A DNA stretch of 23,015 nt, from assembly GCA_030544165.1 (NCBI GenBank), contig JAUNRP010000005.1:1-23015 (forward strand). Direction: 5' to 3'. This DNA is from a bacterium (GTDB lineage Bacteria; Actinomycetota; Actinomycetes; Actinomycetales; Actinomycetaceae). Within the stretch, counting starts at the first letter, position 1. The number at the start of each line of letters is the position of its first letter. The notes under the pieces are model-generated. The model made no database searches, was not told the origin of the DNA, and saw nothing but the letters and a program-made list of their open reading frames with translations. The translations under genes were made by a program, and so were the position numbers. Shown here piece by piece: positions 1-8,310 of this stretch.

Positions 1-1
1 T

Positions 2-107
2 CCTCGAGAGGCAGGGGCCATCCATCACAGACGGCAAAACGCACGGGGGTGAGGAGCCCTCGAGAGGCAGGGGCCATCCAACACAGACGGCAAAACCCCC
101 GGGGGTG
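2..107. repeat. Two tandem 50-bp direct repeats, 56-bp period
   Basis: The blocks 2-51 and 58-107 align without gaps and differ at only three positions (25/81, 41/97, 43/99). They are separated by 6 nt. A third fragment, cctcgag, follows at 113-119, so the array may once have been longer, and it may continue beyond the left edge of the window. Each copy starts with the palindrome ctcgag and ends in a G run. The repeats lie 3' of the polyprenyl synthase gene, in non-coding DNA. I do not recognise them as a named repeat family. Confidence 0.85.
92..106 (-). terminator. Possible intrinsic terminator of the nuo/polyprenyl synthase operon
   Basis: On the minus strand this reads ACCCCCGGGGGT followed by TTT. 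It is a perfect GC palindrome with a short T run, about 93 nt past the stop codon of the last gene. The fold can only have a short stem with a CCGG loop, so it is weak by usual standards. The equivalent place in the other repeat copy (36-50) has the palindrome broken by two substitutions but keeps the T run. A second small hairpin, tcccg-aa-cggga, lies nearer the gene at 132-143 without a T run. Confidence 0.35.
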
Positions 108-198
108 GGAGTCCTCGAGCGCCCTGGGGCCTCCCGAACGGGAACCAGCGAGCGGCCGGACGCGTTGGAGGAGAGGTGGGGAAGGGCGGCGGCTGCGC

Positions 199-1188
199 TC
201 AGGCCAGGCGGTCCACGAGCTGCAGCGCGAACTCCTCGAGCACCGTCCGGACCTCGCCCTCGGGCAGGCCGCGCAGCTCGGCGATCGCGTCGTCGGCCCA
301 CTGGCGGGCCATCACGCGCGTCTCGTCCACCACCGCGTGGGTCCGCAGCCTCCCGACGGCGGCCGCGAGTTCGCTATCCCCCTCCAGGTCCGAGGCGAGC
401 AGGGCGAGGATCTCGCGCCCCTCCTCGTCGAGCGTTCCCTCCCGCTCGTGCTTGCGCAGCAGGAGGACGGGCATGGTGTCCACGCCCTCGCGCAGGTCCG
501 TGCCCGGGGTCTTCCCGGTGACGTCGCCATCCGAGGTGAGGTCGATGACGTCGTCGGCGAGCTGGAACGCGAGACCCACCTTCTCGCCGAACGCCTCCAT
601 GACGCCCACGAGGTGCTCGGGGGCACCCCCGAACATGGCCCCGTAGCGGGCGGAGGTGGCGATGAGCGAGCCCGTCTTGTCCGCGAGGACATCCAGGTAG
701 TGCTGGATCGCGTCAACCCCCTCGGCGGGTCCGATCGTCTCGTGGAGCTGGCCGAGGCAGAGGCGCTCGAAGGTCTCCGCGTGCATGAGCACGGCCTCAG
801 GGCCGAGGCCCGCCACGATCTGGGAGGCCTTCGCGAACAGCAGGTCCCCGGTCAGGATCGCCACGTTGTTTCCCCACAGCGCCTGTGCGGCGGGGGCGCC
901 GCGGCGCACGAGGGCGGAGTCCATGACGTCGTCGTGGTACAGGGTGGCCAGGTGGGTGAGCTCCACCGAGACCGCCGCGGCCCGGACCGACTCGTTGACC
1001 CCGCTCCCCAGGTGGGAGGTGAGGAGGGTCAGCATGGGCCGCAGCCGCTTGCCGCCCGCCTCCGCCAGGTGGCCCGCCGGACCGGCGATCGCCGCTTCGG
1101 CGTAGGAGGTGGCCTCACGCAGGCCCGCCTCCACCTTCTCAAGGTCCGGGGCGAGCCTGTGCGTGAGGCCCTCGGGGGATTCGGTCAC
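199..1188 (-). CDS. Long-chain trans-polyprenyl diphosphate synthase (menaquinone side chain)
   Basis: This 329-residue protein is a class I polyprenyl diphosphate synthase, which extends an allylic diphosphate with isopentenyl diphosphate in the cytoplasm. It shows GGKRLRPM (45-52), the first aspartate-rich motif DDVMD with RR after it (86-96), KT (171-172) and the second motif QLADDVIDL (209-217). The residue five before the first motif is a small Ala, which in this family allows long chains, so a heptaprenyl- to nonaprenyl-type product is inferred. The start is GTG, 8 nt after the nuoN stop, with a weak upstream GAGA. The position at the end of the nuo operon, with men genes nearby, supports a role in making the menaquinone tail. 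Exact chain length cannot be read from sequence. It resembles HepT/GrcC/IspB proteins, so I leave the symbol blank. Confidence 0.9.
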   Translation of the reverse strand: MTESPEGLTHRLAPDLEKVEAGLREATSYAEAAIAGPAGHLAEAGGKRLRPMLTLLTSHLGSGVNESVRAAAVSVELTHLATLYHDDVMDSALVRRGAPAAQALWGNNVAILTGDLLFAKASQIVAGLGPEAVLMHAETFERLCLGQLHETIGPAEGVDAIQHYLDVLADKTGSLIATSARYGAMFGGAPEHLVGVMEAFGEKVGLAFQLADDVIDLTSDGDVTGKTPGTDLREGVDTMPVLLLRKHEREGTLDEEGREILALLASDLEGDSELAAAVGRLRTHAVVDETRVMARQWADDAIAELRGLPEGEVRTVLEEFALQLVDRLA

Positions 1189-1196
1189 GGTGTCTC

Positions 1197-2786
1197 TCAG
1201 GGGAGGAACTGGATGGCGCTGGTCAGCGCATCGATGACGGGTCCGGGCACGATGCCGAGCACCAGGGTGCCGAGCGCGGCGATGCCGATCGCCACGGCGC
1301 CGAGCCCCTCACCCGGGACGGCCACCACGCCCTCCTCATCCTCGCGCTCGTTGAAGAACATGAGCACCATGATGCGGAAGTACAGGTAGGCGGTGGCTGC
1401 CGAGCAGAGGACGGCGAGCACCACGAGGGGCGCGAGGCCGCCGCGGAGCGCCGAACCGAAGACCTCGAACTTCCCCATGAAGCCCGCGGTCAGCGGGATT
1501 CCGGCGAAGGAGAGGAGGAAGACCATCATGGCGCCGGCCAGCAGCGGGTTGGACTTGCCGAGGCCCTTCCACTGGTCGAGCTCGCCCGCCTCCGAGGTCA
1601 CGTGGCCCAGCGCATCGCGCTCCCGGACCGAGTTCACCACCGCAAACGCACCCACCGTGGCGAGTCCATAGGCGAGGAGGTAGAAGAACACGGCGGCGGG
1701 GCCATCCGGCTGCAGGGCGTGGACGCCGAGCAGGACGAATCCGGCGTGGGCGATCGAGGAGTACGCCAGCATGCGCTTCACGTTGGTCTGGATGAGGCCG
1801 AGCACGGTTCCCACCAGCATGGTGAGGCCGATGATGACCCACATGACGATCTCGAGATCCCAGCGCAGGCCCGGGAAGACCACGTAGAACACGCGCAGCA
1901 TCGCAGCGAAGGCGGCGATCTTGGTGGCCGCACCCATGAAGCCCGTGATGGGGGTGGGTGCGCCCTGGTAGACATCCGGGGTCCACGCGTGGAACGGGAC
2001 CGCACCCACCTTGAACAGCAGGCCGATCAGCACCAGGATCGCGCCGCCGATGAGGAGGAAGTCCCCACCCGCAACCATCGGCACAGCGGCTGCGATCTGG
2101 CCGAAGTTCAGCGAGCCGGAGAAGCCGTACAGCAGCACGATTCCGAACAGGAAGAACCCGGAGGCGAGCGCGCCGAGCAGGAAGTACTTCAGCGAGGCCT
2201 CCTGGGAGAGGAGGCGGCGCCTGCGGGCGAGGCCGGAGAGCACGTAGAGCGGCAGCGAGAGCACCTCGAGGGCCACGAACAGGGAGATGAAATCGTTCGC
2301 GCTGGCGAAGATCATCATGCCCACCACGGCGAACATGGTGAGCGGGAAGACCTCGGTCTGCTCGAATCCGGCCCGCAGCGCACGCGCCTCGTCCGGGCTG
2401 CCAGGGGCCGTGGCCCCGGAGGGGGCAAAGGCGTCCTCACCGGGGACGGTGCGGTCCGCGATCACCAGCATGGCCACGAACGAGGCCACCAGCAGGATGG
2501 CCTGACCGGCCAGGGCCGGCCCGTCCTCCACCACCTGGATGATCGAGCCTCCGGAGTCCTGGCTGTAGAGGATCCCGGAGGGACCGCTCTCCGCGATCAC
2601 GGTCCAGCGCCAGATGACGGCCACGAGGCCGGCGGCCAGGGCCGTGAGTGCGAGTACGATCTGGGCACCACGGCGGGCGCGGCGAGGAAGGAACGCCTCG
2701 ATCAGCACGCCGATCACGGCGGCGCCGAAGACGATCAGGAGCGGCGTGAGGGCGGCCCACTCGATAACCGGTGCAGCGAAGTTCAC
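1197..2786 (-). CDS. nuoN: NADH-quinone oxidoreductase subunit N
   Basis: NuoN is one of the three antiporter-like membrane subunits of Complex I and takes part in proton translocation. The 529-residue protein is hydrophobic throughout, with many membrane helices. Expected charged residues are visible: Glu174 in VALEVLSLPLY, Lys200 in SLKYFLLGA, Lys259 in LLFKVGAVPFHAW, Lys289 in GAATKIAAF, and a late Lys in GFMGKFEVF. The stretch at about 112-144 is a hydrophilic, Pro/Ala/Gly-rich loop of uncertain role. The start codon is GTG; it overlaps the nuoM stop as GTGA, and the purine-rich GAGGAGAG ending nuoM serves as ribosome binding site. Length is in the normal range for actinobacterial NuoN. 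Confidence 0.96.
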   Translation of the reverse strand: MNFAAPVIEWAALTPLLIVFGAAVIGVLIEAFLPRRARRGAQIVLALTALAAGLVAVIWRWTVIAESGPSGILYSQDSGGSIIQVVEDGPALAGQAILLVASFVAMLVIADRTVPGEDAFAPSGATAPGSPDEARALRAGFEQTEVFPLTMFAVVGMMIFASANDFISLFVALEVLSLPLYVLSGLARRRRLLSQEASLKYFLLGALASGFFLFGIVLLYGFSGSLNFGQIAAAVPMVAGGDFLLIGGAILVLIGLLFKVGAVPFHAWTPDVYQGAPTPITGFMGAATKIAAFAAMLRVFYVVFPGLRWDLEIVMWVIIGLTMLVGTVLGLIQTNVKRMLAYSSIAHAGFVLLGVHALQPDGPAAVFFYLLAYGLATVGAFAVVNSVRERDALGHVTSEAGELDQWKGLGKSNPLLAGAMMVFLLSFAGIPLTAGFMGKFEVFGSALRGGLAPLVVLAVLCSAATAYLYFRIMVLMFFNEREDEEGVVAVPGEGLGAVAIGIAALGTLVLGIVPGPVIDALTSAIQFLP

Positions 2787-4309
2787 TTTCCACTCTCCTC
2801 AGTCGCCTGGGCAACGGTGGTGACGGGATCGGTCTGGATCACCATCACGGCTCGCTCCGCCACGGGGCGGACCAGATCGAGGGCCGGCGCCGGGACGAAG
2901 CCCAGCAGCAGCGCGGCGATCACGAGCGGGGTGATGGCGGCCTTCTCCCGGACATTCAGGTCCGCAGCGCCCTGGATGCCCTCCTCCCTGGGGCCGGTGA
3001 ACATCCGCTGGTAGGGCATCAGGATGTAGAGGGCCGCGATGATCACGCCGAACACGGCGATGATGGCCACCCAGAAGTTCACCTGGAACGTGCCGGTGAG
3101 CACCAGCCACTCCGGCACGAACCCGGAGAGCCCGGGAAGGGCGATCGAGGCGAGGCCGGCGATCAGGAAGGTGCCGGCGAGCACCGGGGTGATGCGCTGC
3201 ATGCCGCGGTAGGTGGGGATCCACTGGGAGTGGCCCCTCTTCTCCAGGAAGCCGAGCGTCAGGAAGAGCGCGGCGGTGGAGACACCGTGGGCGATCATGT
3301 AGAGCATCGAGCCGGTCATGGCCACGGACGAGCCGATGAAGATGCCGAGCACGATGAACCCGAAGTGCGAGACCGAGGTCATCGCGGTCAGGCGCATGAA
3401 GTCCTTCTGCGCGAGGGCAACCAACCCGCCGTAGATGATGGAGATCACCGCGAAGGCGATGATCACCGGCGCCGCCCACCGGGAGGCTCCCGGGAACAGC
3501 GGCAGGCAGAGCGTGATCATCCCGAACGTGCCGAGCTTGTCCAGCACACCCACGAGCAGTGTGGAGGTGCCCGAGTCCGCCTGCTGAGCGGTGTCCGGCA
3601 GCCACGTGTGCACGGGCACCATCGGTGCCTTGATGGCGAACGCGATGAAGAAGGAGACGAACAGGAGGTTCTCCGCCATGCTCGAGGCCGTGATGTTCCC
3701 CGCGAGGGAGTCGATCAGGTAGGCGTCCGTGCCGCCCGGGCCGTAGTTGTACAGCGCGATCACGCCGAGCAGCATGATGAGCCCACCGGCCAGCGAGTAG
3801 AGCAGGAACTTCACGGCCGCGCGCCTGCGGTCCGGCCCCCCGAAGATGCCGATCAGGAAGTAGACCGGGATCAGCATGAGCTCGAACAGCACGTAGAACA
3901 GGAACACGTCACGCGCGGCGAAGACGGCCACCATGACCGATTCGAGCACGAGCACGAGCGTGATCCACAGCCAGTCGGGGCCACCCTCCCCCGGCTCGCG
4001 GGCGATCATGACCACCACCACGAGGAACGTGGCCAGCAGGATCATGGCGAGGCCGAGGCCGGTGACGCCGAGGGCGTAGGAGGCGCCGATCGCGGGGATC
4101 CACGGCACCTGCTCAACGAGCTGGACCTGCCCGGCGTTGCCGAGGTCGAACTGGGTGGCGGCGAACACCGCGAGCCCGAGCACGAGCCCGGAAACCACCA
4201 GGCCGAAGACCCGGGCGTGTTCGCGCAGCGGCTTCACGAGCCACAGCACCAGGGCCGCCACCAAGGGCAGGACCACCAGTGCGGTCAGGATGGGGAATGG
4301 AGCATTCAT
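2783..4309 (-). CDS. nuoM: NADH-quinone oxidoreductase subunit M
   Basis: NuoM is the middle antiporter-like subunit of the Complex I membrane arm. The 508-residue protein has the expected proton-channel residues: Glu143 in LFELMLIPVYFLIG, Lys227 in AFAIKAPMVPVHTWLPD, Lys258 in GVLDKLGTFGM, and Glu400 in GLSGFVPEWLVL on the late broken helix. The ATG start is 24 nt after the nuoL stop. The best Shine-Dalgarno, AAAGGAA, is about 11 nt from this ATG and is better spaced for a three-codon ORF ending on it (see findings). The 3' end overlaps nuoN by 4 nt. Confidence 0.96.
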   Translation of the reverse strand: MNAPFPILTALVVLPLVAALVLWLVKPLREHARVFGLVVSGLVLGLAVFAATQFDLGNAGQVQLVEQVPWIPAIGASYALGVTGLGLAMILLATFLVVVVMIAREPGEGGPDWLWITLVLVLESVMVAVFAARDVFLFYVLFELMLIPVYFLIGIFGGPDRRRAAVKFLLYSLAGGLIMLLGVIALYNYGPGGTDAYLIDSLAGNITASSMAENLLFVSFFIAFAIKAPMVPVHTWLPDTAQQADSGTSTLLVGVLDKLGTFGMITLCLPLFPGASRWAAPVIIAFAVISIIYGGLVALAQKDFMRLTAMTSVSHFGFIVLGIFIGSSVAMTGSMLYMIAHGVSTAALFLTLGFLEKRGHSQWIPTYRGMQRITPVLAGTFLIAGLASIALPGLSGFVPEWLVLTGTFQVNFWVAIIAVFGVIIAALYILMPYQRMFTGPREEGIQGAADLNVREKAAITPLVIAALLLGFVPAPALDLVRPVAERAVMVIQTDPVTTVAQATEESGK

Positions 4310-4333
4310 CTGGGCATCAGTTCCTTTATTTCC

Positions 4334-6271
4334 CTACATCCGTGTGAAGAGCACCGCGAGGACGGCGAGTGCAGCGCCGGCCACCACGTAGCTCGCGTAG
4401 GAGCGTACGAAACCGTTCTGGGCCTTGGAGACCCACGTTCCGATGTCACGCAGGCCGAACGCGGTGCCCTCGGCGATGCCGTCCACCACGTAGTCGTCCG
4501 TGGCGCCCAGGGTCTGCGTGAGGGCCATGCCGGGCCGCATGAAGACCGCCTCGTTGACTGCGTCCTGGTAGAGGTCGTTGCGGGCGGCCACCACCAGCGG
4601 GCCGGCGGCGGGGGCGGTCATGGGCACGCGGGAGCGCACGTACATGAGGTACGCCACCACAGCGCCGGCAACCGCGAGGCCCACCGTGGCCACCTGGATG
4701 GCGATCACCGGGATCACGGGGGCGTGGTGCTCCGCGTGGCCGGTCACCGGCTCCAGGAAGGTCTGGAAGCCACCGTTCATCAGGAAGCCGAGGACCACCG
4801 AACCAAGAGCGAGGATCATCATCGGCACGGTCATCAGCAGGGAGGACTCGTGCGGGTGCTGCTCCGGGCCGTCCGGTGGGGCGGTCCACCGCTTCTCGCC
4901 GTGGAAGATCATGAAGAACATCCGGCTCATGTAGAAGGCGGTGAGTCCCGCGCCGATCAGGGCGGTCAGGCCGAACACCCAAGGGCGCCAGCCCTCTCCC
5001 ACGAACGCCGTCTCGATGATGAGGTCCTTGGAGAAGAATCCGGCGAACGGCGGGATCCCCATGATGGCCAGCCAGCCCATCATGAAGGTGATCCAGGTGA
5101 TCTTCATGTACTTCCGCAGGCCGCCGAACCGCCTGATGTTCACCTGGTCGTTCATCCCGTGCATCACGGAGCCGGCGCCGAGGAACATGTTGGCCTTGAA
5201 GAAGCCGTGGGTGAAGAGGTGGAAGATCGCGATCGCGTAACCAACCGGACCAAGGCCGGCGGCCAGCATCATGTAGCCGATCTGGCTCATGGTGGAGGCG
5301 GCGAGGACCTTCTTCATATCGTCCTTCGCCATACCCACCACGGCACCGAAGATCAGGGTGATGGCACCCACGATCGCCACGGCGAGCTGCGCGTCCGGGG
5401 CGGCCGCGTAGATGGGGCCGGAGCGCACCACCAGGTACACGCCGGCGGTCACCATGGTGGCCGCGTGGATGAGGGCGGAGACCGGGGTGGGGCCCGCCAT
5501 CGCATCGCCCAGCCACGCCTGGAGGGGGAACTGCGCGGACTTACCGCAGGCGGCCACCAGCAGGAACAGGCCGATCATCGTGGCGGCGAACACGCCGAGG
5601 TCCGCACCGAGCACGCTCTCGTAGTCGAGCGAGCCCACGGCGGCGAAGATCGCACCCATCGCGAGCAGCAGCCCGGCGTCGCCCACCCTGTTCATCACGA
5701 ACGCCTTCTTGGCGGCCGTGGCGTACTCCGGCACGTGGTTCCAGAACCCGATCAGGAGGTAGGAGGCGAGGCCCACGCCCTCCCAGCCCACGAACAGCAG
5801 CACGTAGGAGTCCGCGATCACGAGCAGGAGCATCGCGGCCACGAACAGGTTGAGGTACGCGAAGAAGCGCCGCCGGTCCGGATCGCGGTCCATGTAGGCC
5901 ACGGAGTAGATGTGGATGAGCGTTCCCACGAACGTCACGAGGATGACGAACGTGACGGAGAGCGGGTCCATCCGGGTGGCGAAGTCCACCGAGAGCTGCC
6001 CGGCCGGGATCCACGAGTAGACGGTCTGCACCATCACGCGGCTCTCGGGGGCGGCGCCCAGCATCTGCGCCAGGATCGTGGCACCGAGCACGAACGAGGC
6101 CGAGGAGGCCAGGACTCCCAGCCAGTGACCCCACTTGTCAGCCCGGCGGCCGAGCAGCAGGAGGATCGCGGCGGAGAGGAGGGGAATCGCCACGAGCAGC
6201 CACGCGTACGACGCCGCACCGGTGGCGGGCGTCGCGGCGAGGGCCGCGGGAGCGAGGAGCAACTGGTTCAT
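4334..6271 (-). CDS. nuoL: NADH-quinone oxidoreductase subunit L
   Basis: NuoL is the distal antiporter-like subunit of Complex I and has the long lateral helix seen in the family. The 645-residue protein keeps the charged residues that match those studied in the E. coli protein: Glu164 in VGWEGVGLASYLLIG, Lys244 in GKSAQFPLQAWL, His269 in SALIHAATMV, Lys359 in THGFFKANMF and Lys415 in FFSKDLIIE. The segment SALIHAATMVTAGVYL is a strong family signature. The ATG start is 16 nt after the nuoK stop and has a GAAGGGAA ribosome binding site at suitable spacing. The length is typical and I see no truncation. Confidence 0.97.
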   Translation of the reverse strand: MNQLLLAPAALAATPATGAASYAWLLVAIPLLSAAILLLLGRRADKWGHWLGVLASSASFVLGATILAQMLGAAPESRVMVQTVYSWIPAGQLSVDFATRMDPLSVTFVILVTFVGTLIHIYSVAYMDRDPDRRRFFAYLNLFVAAMLLLVIADSYVLLFVGWEGVGLASYLLIGFWNHVPEYATAAKKAFVMNRVGDAGLLLAMGAIFAAVGSLDYESVLGADLGVFAATMIGLFLLVAACGKSAQFPLQAWLGDAMAGPTPVSALIHAATMVTAGVYLVVRSGPIYAAAPDAQLAVAIVGAITLIFGAVVGMAKDDMKKVLAASTMSQIGYMMLAAGLGPVGYAIAIFHLFTHGFFKANMFLGAGSVMHGMNDQVNIRRFGGLRKYMKITWITFMMGWLAIMGIPPFAGFFSKDLIIETAFVGEGWRPWVFGLTALIGAGLTAFYMSRMFFMIFHGEKRWTAPPDGPEQHPHESSLLMTVPMMILALGSVVLGFLMNGGFQTFLEPVTGHAEHHAPVIPVIAIQVATVGLAVAGAVVAYLMYVRSRVPMTAPAAGPLVVAARNDLYQDAVNEAVFMRPGMALTQTLGATDDYVVDGIAEGTAFGLRDIGTWVSKAQNGFVRSYASYVVAGAALAVLAVLFTRM

Positions 6272-6287
6272 GAGGTTCCCTTCCCCG

Positions 6288-6587
6288 CTAGTTCTTCAGC
6301 AGGGAGGAGTCGTCCAGCGACACCGACCTGCGGGCTCGGAAGATGGACACGATGATCGCGAGTCCCACCACCACCTCGGCGGCGGCCACCACCATGACGA
6401 AGAACGCCATGACCTGGCCGTCGAGGTTTCCGTGGATGCGGGAGAAGGTCACGAGGCCGAGGTTGCACGCGTTCAGCATGAGCTCCACGCCCATGAAGGC
6501 GATGATCGCGTTGCGGCGCACCAGGACCGTGGCCGCGCCGATCGCGAACAGGATCGCGGCGAGCACCAGGTAGTTGGTGGGGCTCAT
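6288..6587 (-). CDS. nuoK: NADH-quinone oxidoreductase subunit K
   Basis: NuoK is a small three-helix membrane subunit of Complex I, homologous to MrpC and mitochondrial ND4L. The 99-residue length is typical. The two functionally important membrane glutamates are present as Glu35 (FMGVELMLNACNL) and Glu71 (VVAAAEVVVGLAI), matching Glu36 and Glu72 of E. coli. The ATG overlaps the nuoJ stop as ATGA, and the GAG-rich end of nuoJ provides a strong AAGGAGG at 7-nt spacing. Confidence 0.97.
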   Translation of the reverse strand: MSPTNYLVLAAILFAIGAATVLVRRNAIIAFMGVELMLNACNLGLVTFSRIHGNLDGQVMAFFVMVVAAAEVVVGLAIIVSIFRARRSVSLDDSSLLKN

Positions 6588-7636
6588 CGCTCCTCCTCCT
6601 TGTCCGTGGGATCGATGATGTCCTCGGCCTCTGTCACGATCGCCTCGCCATCCGCGTCCACGACGACGGTGGCTCCCGTTCCGCCGTCATCTGCGGCGGG
6701 TGTTCCCCCGACGGCGGGCGCGCGGCTCGCGTCCTCGGGTGCGGTGATCGCGGGGGCGCCTGAGCTGCGGGCACCCTCGTAGTCCGGGGCCGACTCGCCC
6801 GGCATGCCCGGCATGCGGCTGAGGGTGACGGGCTCGGGTGCGAACGCGGCGGCGATGGCCTCCGGGGCCACCTGCGCGATCGCGTCCTCCTGGCCGCGGA
6901 TGCGCAGCACCTGCGGCACGGATCCGGCGATCGGCTCCCCGCCCGGGCCCATGGCGGGCACGGTGGTGCGGTTGGTGCGCGCGTACACGCCGGGGGGTGG
7001 GAGCTGACCGATGCGGGCGCCCTTCTCCTCCCAGCCCTTGGTGCGCGAATCGGCCACGAGCTTCTGGTCCACCTTCGGGCCGATCCGGTCCAGGTGGGTC
7101 AGGGTCATGGCGGCGAGGGCGGCCACGATCAGGAGGGCCGCGGTGAGCTGCATGGCGAACGGGTAGCTGCCGAAGATCACCTTGGCCACGCCCACTGGGT
7201 TGGTGTCCGCGTTCACGGCCTCGAGGCCCTGGGTGGGCGGCAGGGTGGCGCCGAGCACGATCCCGGCGAGGCCGATCGCCACGCCGAGTCCGAACACCAC
7301 GGCGATCCAGCGCTGGCCCTTGATGGCCTCGAACGCCGAGTCCGCCACGTCCACGCCGATCAGCATCAGCACGAACATGAAGAGCATCATGATGGCGCCG
7401 GAGTAGACGATCACCTGGACGATGCCGAGGAACATCGCGTCCTGCGCGATGTAGATGGCGGCGAGTCCGATCATCACGAACACCAGCGCGATGGCCGCGT
7501 AGGCGGCCTTCCGCGCGAACAGCAGCGCCGTGGCGGCGAGCACGATCAGGGGGGCGGCGATCCAGAAGAGGATCGTCTCGCCGGTACCGATCGTGCCGTC
7601 CGCCGTCAGCGCGAGGGGAAGGGTGAGGGCGTTCAT
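6584..7636 (-). CDS. nuoJ: NADH-quinone oxidoreductase subunit J with long C-terminal tail
   Basis: NuoJ is a five-helix membrane subunit near the quinone-chamber/proton-path junction. The core covers about residues 20-182 and includes the family segment QVIVYSGAIMMLFMFVLML (74-92), whose third helix carries the conformational pi-bulge in known structures. I chose the ATG at 7634-7636, which overlaps the nuoI stop as ATGA and follows AGGAG; the frame stays open upstream only inside nuoI. The 350-residue protein is much longer than a minimal NuoJ. Residues about 185-350 form a hydrophilic, Ala/Pro/Gly-rich tail with an acidic end, probably cytoplasmic and disordered. Actinobacterial NuoJ proteins often have tails; this one is long. 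Confidence 0.94.
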   Translation of the reverse strand: MNALTLPLALTADGTIGTGETILFWIAAPLIVLAATALLFARKAAYAAIALVFVMIGLAAIYIAQDAMFLGIVQVIVYSGAIMMLFMFVLMLIGVDVADSAFEAIKGQRWIAVVFGLGVAIGLAGIVLGATLPPTQGLEAVNADTNPVGVAKVIFGSYPFAMQLTAALLIVAALAAMTLTHLDRIGPKVDQKLVADSRTKGWEEKGARIGQLPPPGVYARTNRTTVPAMGPGGEPIAGSVPQVLRIRGQEDAIAQVAPEAIAAAFAPEPVTLSRMPGMPGESAPDYEGARSSGAPAITAPEDASRAPAVGGTPAADDGGTGATVVVDADGEAIVTEAEDIIDPTDKEEER

Positions 7637-8310
7637 GCTTCGCTCCTGATTCTCACCGTCTCGAGCGAGGGGTCCTCGGGACGGCGTTCGCGGACCCACT
7701 CCACCTGGGCCTGCGTGGCACCGAGGACGTCCCCGTTGTAGTAGCTGACATCGCTGGTGCCCTCCACCATGGGGTGCGGGGCGGCGAGCATGCCCTCATC
7801 GAGGGGGGCGAGCAGGGTGTCCTTCTCGTAGATCATCTCCTCGCGGGTGGGCCCGGAGATCTCGTAGTAGTTGGTCATCGTCAGCGCACGCGTGGGGCAG
7901 GCCTCGATGCACAGGCCGCAGCCGATGCAGCGCAGGTAGTTGATCTGGTAGACCCGGCCGTAGCGCTCACCCGGGGAGTACTGCGCCTCCGGGCTGTTGG
8001 TGCCGGCCTCCACGTAGATGGCATCCGCGGGGCACGCCCACGCGCACAGCTCGCAGCCGATGCACTTCTCCAGCCCGTCCGGGTAGCGGTTGAGCTGGTG
8101 GCGGCCGTGGAAGCGGGGCGCGGTGGGGTGCTTCTCGAACGGATACTGCTCGGCCACGTACGGGCGGAAGACGTTGCGGAGCGTGACGCCGAATCCTCCC
8201 ACCGGGGCGAGGAAGCGGCCGATCGGGCCCGGCTCGTCGGGGGTGTACTGGGTGTTCTCGTAGTTCGAGAGCTCCCCGGAACCCCGGCGCTCAAGGGACT
8301 TGTCACTCAT
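7633..8310 (-). CDS. nuoI: NADH-quinone oxidoreductase subunit I (8Fe ferredoxin type)
   Basis: NuoI binds the two [4Fe-4S] clusters N6a and N6b, which pass electrons along the peripheral arm towards N2. Both CxxCxxCxxxCP motifs are intact: Cys83/86/89/93 and Cys128/131/134/138. I start at the ATG at 8308-8310, which gives 225 residues and an 8-nt overlap with nuoH. The open frame extends to 8502, but the extra residues are an Arg/Ser/Pro-rich antisense-like reading of the nuoH end and have no family similarity. The end overlaps nuoJ by 4 nt, and the final Arg-Ser codons supply AGGAG for nuoJ. Confidence 0.96.
   Translation of the reverse strand: MSDKSLERRGSGELSNYENTQYTPDEPGPIGRFLAPVGGFGVTLRNVFRPYVAEQYPFEKHPTAPRFHGRHQLNRYPDGLEKCIGCELCAWACPADAIYVEAGTNSPEAQYSPGERYGRVYQINYLRCIGCGLCIEACPTRALTMTNYYEISGPTREEMIYEKDTLLAPLDEGMLAAPHPMVEGTSDVSYYNGDVLGATQAQVEWVRERRPEDPSLETVRIRSEA

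Noticed and set aside
2..107. CRISPR array at the left edge
   Set aside because: Repeats are 50 bp, separated by only 6 nt with no spacer-sized unique sequences, and no cas genes are present.
2771..6355. 1194-residue open frame on the plus strand opposite nuoM and nuoL
   Set aside because: Its translation is a His/Glu/Gly/Asp/Arg-rich shadow caused by GC-rich third positions in the true genes. It has no start context or family similarity, and it spans two well-recognised genes and their junction.
7637..7699. N-terminal extension of nuoJ
   Set aside because: The frame is open but lies inside nuoI; the ATG at 7636 has AGGAG and an ATGA overlap.
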